A stretch of DNA of 45,548 nt, taken from the NCBI GenBank assembly GCA_021768985.1, contig JAETTR010000001.1:1-45548 (forward strand), read 5' to 3'. The stretch is from Bacillota bacterium. Lineage in GTDB: Bacteria > Bacillota > Clostridia > Christensenellales > Borkfalkiaceae. This document shows positions 15,308-22,009 of this stretch, in pieces. The notes under the pieces are model-generated. The model did no database searches. It saw only the letters and a list, made by a program, of their open reading frames with translations, and was not told where the DNA came from. Position 1 is the stretch's first letter, and every line of letters starts with the position of its first letter. A program made the translations under genes and the position numbers.

Positions 15308-15354
15308 AAAAAAAGACGCCCGACACGGTCGATCGCGCGCACTCGACGTCTTTT
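15308..15354 (-). terminator. Terminator-like hairpin in the MATE leader
   Basis: Minus strand: AAAAGACG (15354-15347) pairs with CGTCTTTT (15318-15311), with an internal 5-bp GTCGA/TCGAC hairpin and a T-run to 15308. It lies downstream of the MATE promoter and upstream of its SD, and also downstream of the 84-residue gene. It may end the trmL operon, attenuate the MATE transcript, or both. Confidence 0.7.
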
Positions 15355-15360
15355 CAACGC

Positions 15361-15389
15361 ATTATATAGAATATACAGACAATAGTCAA
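15361..15389 (-). promoter_or_regulatory. Sigma-A promoter of the MATE gene
   Basis: Minus-strand TTGACT (15389-15384), 17-bp spacer, perfect TATAAT (15366-15361). The transcript would start just before the hairpin at 15308-15354. Confidence 0.85.
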
Positions 15390-15406
15390 ACGATTTCCCG
15401 CGGATT

Positions 15407-15661
15407 TCAGGATTCGGATAAAATTTTCCCGATTCTCTGCACGCGGTTCATAGGCACGGGCGCAGTCTGGCGGGAACAGTCCTCCGTGCGCAGAACGACG
15501 CCCGTAACGAATTTGCCGTTCAGGGGCGCCTCCACCCGATCCCCCGCCTTGATTTTAGAGGTCGGCGAGAGATACCAGCGGGGCGTGCCCGCGATATCGA
15601 CCTTTGCAAAAGTATAAATTTCGTTTTCGGCGATGACCCCGCCGCTCAATGAATGAATCAT
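15407..15661 (-). CDS. Small conserved-looking protein, 84 residues, beta-rich
   Basis: From the ATG at 15661 (GGGAGGA eight bases upstream) the protein begins MIHSLSGGVIAENEIYTFAK. It has no membrane segment and reads as a small beta-barrel: IYTFAKVDI, PRWYLSP, AGDRVEAPLNG and VTGVVLRTEDC, ending in a basic helix (PMNRVQRIGKIL). I recall similar short proteins in Clostridia annotated only as hypothetical; the central GDRVxxPLxG pattern resembles the PriA-N/SH3-like folds, but this is weak. It follows cardiolipin synthase by 54 bp and is probably the last gene of the trmL operon. Function unknown. Confidence 0.75.
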   Translation of the reverse strand: MIHSLSGGVIAENEIYTFAKVDIAGTPRWYLSPTSKIKAGDRVEAPLNGKFVTGVVLRTEDCSRQTAPVPMNRVQRIGKILSES

Positions 15662-15715
15662 AGCTTCCTCCCGCATGAACCCGCGCCGTGAAACCGACAG
15701 AAACGCGGCGAGCTT

Positions 15716-17284
15716 TTAAAACAACGGCGCGAACAGCTTCGCCACTTCGCAGATCCCTCGCCACACCACGCTCTTCTTCGCGTCCTCTTCCGTTTGCAGG
15801 GCGCTCTTTGAGAAGGTGTCCTCGAAGTCCGCCTGCAACTGCTCGACCGCTTTGGTTCCGTACATGAACACGGCGTCCTCGAAATGGAAGAGCAAGGAGC
15901 GGTAATCGAGATTGATCGTACCGACCACGCCCACCGTGCCGTCGGCAAGAAACGCCTTTGCGTGCACGAACCCCGGCGTGTATTCGTAGATCTTCACCCC
16001 GCCCTTGATGAGCGCCATGTAGTTCGAACGGGTGAGCGCGAAGGGAATTTTCTTATCGGGCACGTGCGGCGTCACGAGGCGCACGTCCACGCCCCTCGCC
16101 GCGGCGAGCACGAGCGCCTCGCGCATGCGGTAATCGATAATCAGATAAGGCGTCATAATCCAGACGGATTTTCTCGCCGTGTTTAAAATATTGATATAGA
16201 CGTCCTCGCCGACCTGCTTTTCGTAGAGCGGACGCGGACCGTCGCCGTACGGTTGCACGAAGCCCTCGCCCTCGAACCGCTCGAAGCGTTCGGGCAGGAA
16301 CGCCGCGAAATCCTCGTTCGTTTTGTTCTGCAAATTATAAAGGCGCAAAAACATCAGGGTGAGCCCCTTGACCCCTTCGCCTTCCAGCCGCACCGCGGTG
16401 TCCTTCCAATGCCCGAACGGATGCTTCAGATTCACGTATTCGTCGGCAAGATTGATCCCGCCCGTATAGCCGATCCTTCCGTCGATCACCACGATCTTGC
16501 GGTGGTCGCGGTTGTTGTGCACGTTCGTCACGACGGGCACGAACGGATTGAACTTCACGCAATGAATGCCGAACTTGCGCAACGTTTTATGGTAGCGGAA
16601 ATGCACCTTGCCCATGTTGCCGATATCGTCGTACATCACGCGCACGTCTACGCCCGCCTGCGCCTTGCGCTTCAACACCTCTAAAATCTCGCTCCAGAGC
16701 TTTCCCTTCGCAATAATGAAAAATTCGAGGAAGATGAACTTTTCCGCGTTCTCCAGATCGCGGATCAGCGATTGCGCGTAGTCCTCGCCCGAGGAGAAGT
16801 ATTCCGTTTTCGTGCCGCCGTACATCGTAGCGGCGGGGTTCGCCGCCTGCAACGCTTCGCTCACGCCCGCCCATCTGCCCAGCGCCTCTTCCGTCTCCTC
16901 CTTCGAATAGACGCGCGCCGAATGGCACGACGAGCTCTCGTACAACGCGCGGTAACGTTTGCGCCCCCGCTTGGAAGGACGGTTGGAGGAGAACACGATA
17001 TACAACGCTACGCCGATCACGTTCAGCGAAATAATGAAGGTAATCCAGGGCACCTTCGTTTCGGGAATCATATCGCGGTTGGCGGCGTGTAAAACGGTAC
17101 ACACGAGCACCAGCCAGTCCGTCACCGCAACGGCGATTCGGATCGCAAGCTCCGTCTTCGGAAAGAAATAGATGATGACGTAATCAATGAAATAAAACAC
17201 GCCGACGAAGAGCGAAACCATAAACAGGAACATCAGAATGATGGTAAGCGCGACGAACGTGAACCGGCTGAACAGCTTTTTCAA
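15716..17284 (-). CDS. cls: Cardiolipin synthase (PLD superfamily)
   Basis: A 522-residue membrane-bound cardiolipin synthase of standard length. Two N-terminal transmembrane helices (about residues 8-33 and 42-65, with a third hydrophobic segment near 80-98) precede two HKD catalytic domains: HRKIVVIDGRIGYTGG near residue 255 and HAKAFLADGTVGVVGTINLD near 440. Two phosphatidylglycerols are condensed to cardiolipin and glycerol via a phospho-His intermediate. The start is TTG at 17284, which overlaps the TGA of the LRR gene as TTGA, with GGGAGG six bases upstream. The non-ATG start and overlap indicate tight translational coupling to the upstream gene. Confidence 0.95.
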   Translation of the reverse strand: MKKLFSRFTFVALTIILMFLFMVSLFVGVFYFIDYVIIYFFPKTELAIRIAVAVTDWLVLVCTVLHAANRDMIPETKVPWITFIISLNVIGVALYIVFSSNRPSKRGRKRYRALYESSSCHSARVYSKEETEEALGRWAGVSEALQAANPAATMYGGTKTEYFSSGEDYAQSLIRDLENAEKFIFLEFFIIAKGKLWSEILEVLKRKAQAGVDVRVMYDDIGNMGKVHFRYHKTLRKFGIHCVKFNPFVPVVTNVHNNRDHRKIVVIDGRIGYTGGINLADEYVNLKHPFGHWKDTAVRLEGEGVKGLTLMFLRLYNLQNKTNEDFAAFLPERFERFEGEGFVQPYGDGPRPLYEKQVGEDVYINILNTARKSVWIMTPYLIIDYRMREALVLAAARGVDVRLVTPHVPDKKIPFALTRSNYMALIKGGVKIYEYTPGFVHAKAFLADGTVGVVGTINLDYRSLLFHFEDAVFMYGTKAVEQLQADFEDTFSKSALQTEEDAKKSVVWRGICEVAKLFAPLF

Positions 17285-18372
17285 TCTTTGCCTCCCTGAA
17301 TTTTTTCATAGTACCGACAACCGCACGCGAGAATACGAAGGGAAAAGCCCTCTCCCAAGTCCGCCGAAATCGGCGCGTGCAGTCTTTGCAATCCCGCGCA
17401 GACGGAGAATGCGGAGGACGAAATTTTATCCGCGTCCAAACCGCACAGATCGATCTCTTCGATTCCCCCGCAACGGTAGAACGCCTCTTCCGGAATCTCC
17501 CCGCCCGTCACCTTTACGCGCTTTAAAGTTTCGGGCACATAGTACTTGCTCCCGTCCGAAAACAACCAGGCGAGCATTCCGCTGTACCCGCTCCCCGCGG
17601 CGTTCGCGGCGCTCCCGACGAAAGACAGCGTCAGCTCCTCGAGTCCGACGCACGGCAACAGCGCGCCGCGGTCGGCGAAATCGTTGCCGCGTACGACCAC
17701 GGACTTCGCCTTCGGAATCCCCGCGATCAGCCGCTTTCCCCCTACCGTGTCCGCGTATAACGCCCCGTCCGACACCTCGTAGGGCGGACGTGCCTCCGCC
17801 TCTTCGATCTCCGTACCCACGAGCGCGCGATAGGTCAGCTCCCCTTCGGCGCGGACCGACAACCGTTTTACCCCGCACGAGGACAGCATGTCCGAGGTAA
17901 CGCCGCCCGAAAGCAGAACCAGCTCCTCGCCGCGCGCGGTTTTTACGCGTTCCACGCCCTCGCCCGTATAGCGGAACAGCTCCCCCGAATACCAGAGCCT
18001 GTGACGGAACGCCCGCCACAGCGCGGCGCGCTCCAACCGCACCATGTCCGAGGTTGCAACCGAGAGAACCGCGTTCAACCCGCCCGTATCCAGAGCGTGA
18101 TACGCCGAACGGAAGGAATCGGAGGTCGCGACCGTTCCGGACATGCCCCCGCGGAACAGACGGATTCCTTCCGCGGACGAGCCGTCCGCAAGCGCCGCGT
18201 ACGCTTGCCCGTAGTCCTCCCGCGTGACCGTGCCGTCCGCCCATGCGCAATCGTAAAATTCCGCTCCCGCGCCCGCGGCGGTTCCGACGGGAATCAGCAA
18301 AAGCGCCGCCCAGATCACGCAGAAGAGAACGGCGGCGACGGCGGTTATAATCCGTTTCTTCCGCGCGTTCAT
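17281..18372 (-). CDS. Membrane-anchored leucine-rich-repeat (LRR_5/BspA-like) protein
   Basis: A 363-residue protein with a short basic N-terminus (MNARKKR) and one hydrophobic segment at about residues 8-32, so it is anchored or secreted. The central part (residues 35-200) has no recognised domain. Residues about 215-350 contain irregular leucine-rich repeats of the BspA type, such as LEELTLSF, LKRVKVTG, IPEEAFYRCGGIEEIDLCGL and SAFSVCAGLQRLHA. These repeats typically mediate protein contact. The ATG at 18372 overlaps the trmL TGA (ATGA); the only SD is a weak GGGA, so translation depends on coupling. A start at 18378 is possible. Function in the trmL-cls operon is unknown. Confidence 0.8.
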   Translation of the reverse strand: MNARKKRIITAVAAVLFCVIWAALLLIPVGTAAGAGAEFYDCAWADGTVTREDYGQAYAALADGSSAEGIRLFRGGMSGTVATSDSFRSAYHALDTGGLNAVLSVATSDMVRLERAALWRAFRHRLWYSGELFRYTGEGVERVKTARGEELVLLSGGVTSDMLSSCGVKRLSVRAEGELTYRALVGTEIEEAEARPPYEVSDGALYADTVGGKRLIAGIPKAKSVVVRGNDFADRGALLPCVGLEELTLSFVGSAANAAGSGYSGMLAWLFSDGSKYYVPETLKRVKVTGGEIPEEAFYRCGGIEEIDLCGLDADKISSSAFSVCAGLQRLHAPISADLGEGFSLRILACGCRYYEKIQGGKD

Positions 18373-18863
18373 TCCCATTTCAGACGGTGCAGTTCGCCCT
18401 CGCCGCACAGTCCTCGGAACCCGTTCTGGCGCAACCCCTCGTACACCGCGATCGCGGCGGAATTGGAGAGATTGAGCGAACGGCTCTCCGCGATCATGGG
18501 AATGCGCACGCATTCGTCGGGGTGGCGGATCAGGAGCTCTTCTGGAAGTCCGCGGGTCTCCTTGCCGAACACGAGAAAATCCCCCGCGCGGTACTCCGCT
18601 TCGGCGCACGTCTTGCGCGCCTTCGTCGTGAAAAAGAAAAATCGCGCTTCGGGAAATTTCTCGAAAATTTCTCCGAGCGAATCGTGCACGGTCACCTTGA
18701 CGAGATGCCAATAGTCGAGCCCCGCGCGCTTTAACTGTTTATCCGAAATTTCGAACCCGAGCGGACGGACGAGATGTAGCTCGCAGCCCGTCGCCGCGCA
18801 GGTGCGGGCGATATTCCCCGTATTCTGCGGGATCTCCGGTTCGACTAATACGACGTGAAACAT
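18369..18863 (-). CDS. trmL: tRNA (cytidine/uridine-34-2'-O)-methyltransferase TrmL
   Basis: A 164-residue SPOUT-class methyltransferase. The N-terminal RNA-facing motif is EPEIPQNTGNIARTCAAT (motif 1), motif 2 is FLVFGKETRGLP and motif 3 is IPMIAESRSLNLSNSAAIAVYE; together they form the trefoil-knot SAM site. It 2'-O-methylates the wobble nucleotide of tRNA-Leu isoacceptors. The size is standard. An AAGGAAG SD precedes the ATG at 18863. It is the first gene of the operon with the LRR gene, cls and the 84-residue gene, driven by the promoter at 18906-18934. Confidence 0.95.
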   Translation of the reverse strand: MFHVVLVEPEIPQNTGNIARTCAATGCELHLVRPLGFEISDKQLKRAGLDYWHLVKVTVHDSLGEIFEKFPEARFFFFTTKARKTCAEAEYRAGDFLVFGKETRGLPEELLIRHPDECVRIPMIAESRSLNLSNSAAIAVYEGLRQNGFRGLCGEGELHRLKWE

Positions 18864-18905
18864 GAACGCTTCCTTTCCTTACAGTACTGAACAATTTACC
18901 CGTAT

Positions 18906-18934
18906 ATTGTAGCTTGTTTTTGTAAATTTTGCAA
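18906..18934 (-). promoter_or_regulatory. Sigma-A promoter of the trmL operon
   Basis: Minus-strand TTGCAA (18934-18929), 17-bp spacer, TACAAT (18911-18906), about 40 bp before trmL. Confidence 0.8.
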
Positions 18935-18947
18935 GAAGTTTCAGGCG

Positions 18948-18984
18948 TTTTATAAAATTTCACACATGGTGAAATTTTATAAAA
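18948..18984. promoter_or_regulatory. 37-bp perfect dyad between divergent promoters
   Basis: Two 16-bp arms (18948-18963 and 18969-18984) are exact reverse complements around a 5-bp centre (ACATG). Each arm contains the palindrome TTTTATAAAA. It sits 13 bp from the trmL -35 box and 5 bp from the -35 box of the plus-strand promoter at 18990. There is no T-run, and placement between promoters favours an operator. Confidence 0.75.
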
Positions 18985-18989
18985 TTCAC

Positions 18990-19018
18990 TTGACAATCCG
19001 AAATAGATGACTTATAAT
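18990..19018 (+). promoter_or_regulatory. Perfect sigma-A promoter facing the ypeB 3' end
   Basis: TTGACA (18990-18995), 17-bp spacer, TATAAT (19013-19018), both exact consensus. No protein-coding gene follows on the plus strand before the terminator hairpins at 19081-19154. Confidence 0.85.
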
Positions 19019-19024
19019 GAGATT

Positions 19025-19116
19025 GTCCGAAGGAGATCCGGACCTGAAAATCGCCTATACCAAACCCATATTTTTTCTCATTATAAAGCCGAGCAGTTTT
19101 TTGCTCGGCTTTATAA
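19025..19116 (+). ncRNA. Candidate small RNA, about 90 nt
   Basis: From the perfect promoter at 18990-19018 transcription would begin near 19025. The RNA would contain a 5-bp GTCCG/CGGAC hairpin whose loop carries AAGGAG (19025-19043), an unpaired region to about 19080, and a perfect 15-bp 3' hairpin (19081-19095 with 19102-19116). No start codon lies at a suitable distance from AAGGAG. TTATAATGAGA at 19011-19021 is repeated inverted as TCTCATTATAA at 19076-19086. The 3' hairpin lacks a classic U-tail, and the stronger terminator at 19125-19154 would stop any read-through. The rest of the 302-bp gap 18864-19165 holds only the trmL promoter, the dyad and these hairpins. I do not recognise the RNA family. 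Confidence 0.45.
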
Positions 19117-19124
19117 GCACAATG

Positions 19125-19154
19125 AAAACGACCGCCCCGCGGGGCGGTCGTTTT
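19125..19154. terminator. Bidirectional terminator after ypeB
   Basis: A perfect 14-bp stem (19125-19138 with 19141-19154), GC-rich with A and T runs at its ends. It terminates sleB-ypeB on the minus strand and probably the plus-strand RNA. Confidence 0.88.
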
Positions 19155-19165
19155 ATATTACAAGC

Positions 19166-21172
19166 TTATCTCAAATAGCTTCCTCTCGCGCTGTTGCGTA
19201 CGCGGAACACCTGCACTTCCTCGCCCGAGTTCGCGTCGAGATAGATCATATACTGCTCGTTGTCGAACTTGCAGAAGAACTCGTAGCAGAGCACTTCGTT
19301 GCCGTCCACGGGAATGACCGCAAGGTTCCCCTTCTCCGTTTCCACGTAAGCGGTCACCAATTTGCGGGCTTCCGCTTCGCTCATGGCGGGCTCTGCCTGC
19401 GCGCCGCTGCCGCGGTTGAGCAGATACCCTCTCGCTTCGATCCCGACGACTCTGCCCTTCGATTCGCAGACGCGCACCCGAATCATTTCGGGATAGGAGC
19501 GCACGCCGCCGCGGTTGCTCACGTACGTGATGTCCGCAACCATGCCCGCGTCGGAGAGCCAGACCGCTTCCACGTGCTTGACGCCGATGCTTTCCAGAAA
19601 TTCGCGCGCAAGCTTGTCGCAGGTCTGAAGCTCGAAGTTCTTTTCGGTGCAGACCTCGTAGGTGTCGAAGAACGCGAGCTTGCCGCCGTTCTTGGTGATC
19701 TGCGCGTAAATTTCCACGCCGTTTTCATCGGTGAGCACGAAGTTGTAGCAAGCGATATCCTTCGCCGCGGTTTCGCCCGTGTAGGTTACGTCCTTGATAT
19801 GATACCCGTTCAGATATCCGCGCACAAGCTCTTCCGCTTTCGCCGCCGTCACTTCCGGAAGCTTCGCGAGCTTGTTTTCGCCCACGTTGCCCTCGCCCGA
19901 GAAGGGCGCGTCCACGATGTCCTCCGGCTCTTCCTTGGTCGTCTGACCCATTTCGCCGAACTTCTGCGAAACGCTGCCTTCGGCGCCCTTTAAGAACTGA
20001 CGGAACTGAGCCGCCGTCATGTTCACGGCAAGGTCGTTGAGTTCGTTATACAGCTTGCCGTTCACCTGATACAGATAGGAAATCGTGTTCTTCTCCGTTT
20101 CGGTCAGCTGATTGCCCGCGGCGATCTTCGCAAGCAAAGTGCGCGCGTAGCTGCCCGTCTTGTTCACGAACGCGGAGATATCCGTGCCCGTCGCCGCGTC
20201 TACGGGAATGCGCTCGAGCGCGCTTTCCAGAAGAGCGCTGTCCACGAGAATTTCGGTGAGCAGCTTGCGCTGTTCGTTCTTGCCCGAAGATACCCGCAGC
20301 TTGGCGAGATTGTTGTCGAGATCCTCCGAAACGGAAACCATTTCATAGAGGGTGGAACGGTAACCGTTCTCCGCCGTCATGTTCATGTCGTTCATGCGGA
20401 ACCCGCCCGCCGTAACCACGGTGGCGAGCGCGAGGCAGGCAACGCCCAGCGAGATCACCGCCGCAAGCCAGCCGCCGAAGCCCGGCGCGTGCTTTCTGCG
20501 CTCCGTCTTGTTGGCGCGCTTGTCCTTCTTGTCCTCCGCCTTGCGCGCCCGCGCCGCTTCGCGCGCCTTCATCTTATTCTCGCGCGCCTTGTCGCGGGAA
20601 TCCCGCTTCTGGCGTTTGAGCGCGATCCGCTCCTTCTTTTCGCGTTCGAGCCGCTTCCGCTTTTCCGCTTTGCTTTCGTTTTTCAGCATTTCGCGGCGGG
20701 CGTTCTTTTCCGCGCGGCGTTCGATCTTCTTTTCCTTGATCGCCGCCTTTTTGTCGAGCTTGCTCTGCTTGCGCTCCGCGCGCTTTTTCGCGAGCATTTC
20801 CTTCTTCGCGAGCTTCTTCTCCTGCAAACGCGCCTTCTTTTCGAGCTTGGCTTGTTTGAGCTCCGCGCGCTTCAACAGCTTCTTTTCCTTCTTTTCCGCC
20901 TTGGCTTTCGCCGCTTCGAGCCGTTTTTCCGCGGCGGCTTTTTCCTTCTTCTCCGCTTTCCGCACGCGCTGATCCGCCTTGCTCTCCGTCTTGCGGACGG
21001 GCTTTTCGGATTTCTTCGCCGTCGTTTTCTTGGCGGCGGTCTTTTTCGCGGCGGTCGTTTTCTTGGCGGGCTTCGCCGTGCCGGACGCTTCCGCCGCGAG
21101 CTCGTTCTTCTTCGCCGTACGTTCTACCTTTTCCGCGCCGCTCGATACGTTTTTACCGATTTTCTTTTCCAT
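19166..21172 (-). CDS. ypeB: YpeB-type spore germination protein with 230-residue basic N-terminal extension
   Basis: YpeB protects and localises the cortex-lytic enzyme SleB at the spore inner membrane. The gene lies directly after sleB, with AAGGAGGAG overlapping the sleB stop. Residues 234-256 form the single membrane helix that in known YpeB proteins is at the extreme N-terminus. Residues 260-420 are the helical domain and about 440-668 are PepSY-like repeats (YLNGYHIKDVTYTG, SYPEMIRVRVCESKGRVVGIEARGYLL, ending DANSGEEVQVFRV). In front of the membrane helix are 230 extra residues, about 40% Lys plus Arg (92 of 230). Residues 34-60 are a TAKK/AAKK series like the tail of histone H1, and 66-228 are a highly charged K/E/R helix with no prolines. 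The inside-positive rule puts this in the spore core, where it could contact DNA. That role is inference. Confidence 0.92.
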   Translation of the reverse strand: MEKKIGKNVSSGAEKVERTAKKNELAAEASGTAKPAKKTTAAKKTAAKKTTAKKSEKPVRKTESKADQRVRKAEKKEKAAAEKRLEAAKAKAEKKEKKLLKRAELKQAKLEKKARLQEKKLAKKEMLAKKRAERKQSKLDKKAAIKEKKIERRAEKNARREMLKNESKAEKRKRLEREKKERIALKRQKRDSRDKARENKMKAREAARARKAEDKKDKRANKTERRKHAPGFGGWLAAVISLGVACLALATVVTAGGFRMNDMNMTAENGYRSTLYEMVSVSEDLDNNLAKLRVSSGKNEQRKLLTEILVDSALLESALERIPVDAATGTDISAFVNKTGSYARTLLAKIAAGNQLTETEKNTISYLYQVNGKLYNELNDLAVNMTAAQFRQFLKGAEGSVSQKFGEMGQTTKEEPEDIVDAPFSGEGNVGENKLAKLPEVTAAKAEELVRGYLNGYHIKDVTYTGETAAKDIACYNFVLTDENGVEIYAQITKNGGKLAFFDTYEVCTEKNFELQTCDKLAREFLESIGVKHVEAVWLSDAGMVADITYVSNRGGVRSYPEMIRVRVCESKGRVVGIEARGYLLNRGSGAQAEPAMSEAEARKLVTAYVETEKGNLAVIPVDGNEVLCYEFFCKFDNEQYMIYLDANSGEEVQVFRVRNSARGSYLR

Positions 21173-21181
21173 ATCTCCTCC

Positions 21182-21949
21182 TTAAATGGCAAACACGTGC
21201 TTGCCGATTACCGTCACCGTCTGACGGTTGAATATCCAGGCGCTCGTCGCAACGGCGGGGTTGTAATAGTACAGACACCCGTAAGTGGGATCCCAGCCGT
21301 TCATGGCGTCGCGCGCCGCGTCGTACGCGGTCTGATTGGGTTCGAGATTGATCTGCCCGTCCGCCACCGCGGTGAACGCGCCCTTCTGATAGACGACGCC
21401 CGCGATCGTGTTCGGGAAAGACGAACTGCGCACGCGGTTCATGATGACCGCGCCGATCGCCACTTGACCCGTGTAGCTCTCCCCTCTGCCTTCGGCGTAA
21501 ATCGTCTTTGCCATCAGGTACAGATCGGACGAGGTATAATTGGAACTCCCCGTATTCGACGACCCGTTCGGCGTTTTGTTTCCGCTGTTTCCCTTATCGA
21601 GCGCATTATACGAATCGTTCATGCCGAGCGCCGCGTAAGTCGCTTTGCCCACGACGCCGTCCGCCGTCAACCCGTTCTTTTTCTGGAAAGCGATCACCGC
21701 CTTTTTGGTGCCCGAGCCGAAGATTCCGTCTACCGCGCCCGAATAGTAACCCCATTGTTTCAATCTGCGCTGAACTTCCTTCACTTCGCCGCCCGAACTT
21801 CCCTGACGGAGAACGGCGGCGTCTACGACGAGTTCCAGCGCCGTATCGGTTACGTCCTGCGTATGCGCCGCGCCCGTTACCGCGACGCCTGCCGCCACGG
21901 AAGCCGCGACCGCAACGCTCAACGCACCGATTGCCAAAAACTTCTTCAT
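21182..21949 (-). CDS. sleB: SleB spore cortex-lytic enzyme
   Basis: The 255-residue secreted lytic transglycosylase hydrolyses spore cortex peptidoglycan containing muramic-delta-lactam during germination. An N-terminal signal peptide (MKKFLAIGALSVAVAASVAA) is followed by a PG_binding_1 domain (residues about 45-110: SSGGEVKEVQRRLKQWGYYSG, GIFGSGTKKAVIAFQKK), a Ser/Asn/Gly-rich linker (115-140), and the Hydrolase_2 catalytic domain with the essential Glu in TIYAEGRGESYTGQVAIGAV. The length is close to SleB of Bacilli. AGGAGG precedes the ATG at 21949. It forms an operon with ypeB. A sigma-G promoter would be expected upstream; only a weak candidate was seen. Confidence 0.95.
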   Translation of the reverse strand: MKKFLAIGALSVAVAASVAAGVAVTGAAHTQDVTDTALELVVDAAVLRQGSSGGEVKEVQRRLKQWGYYSGAVDGIFGSGTKKAVIAFQKKNGLTADGVVGKATYAALGMNDSYNALDKGNSGNKTPNGSSNTGSSNYTSSDLYLMAKTIYAEGRGESYTGQVAIGAVIMNRVRSSSFPNTIAGVVYQKGAFTAVADGQINLEPNQTAYDAARDAMNGWDPTYGCLYYYNPAVATSAWIFNRQTVTVIGKHVFAI

Positions 21950-22009
21950 AATTTCCTCCTATGCGTAATGTGCGCAACGGAAAAAATATTATGCGGGAGA
22001 AAAAGAAAA

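Noticed and set aside
19025..19116. Known structural RNA (SRP RNA, 6S RNA, tmRNA, RNase P)
   Set aside because: None of the conserved cores (for example the SRP GGAA tetraloop region) is present and the length is wrong for most.
21950..22009. Sigma-G promoter of sleB
   Set aside because: CGCATA and CATTACG on the minus strand only loosely match, and the spacing (19 bp) is long; not strong enough to annotate.
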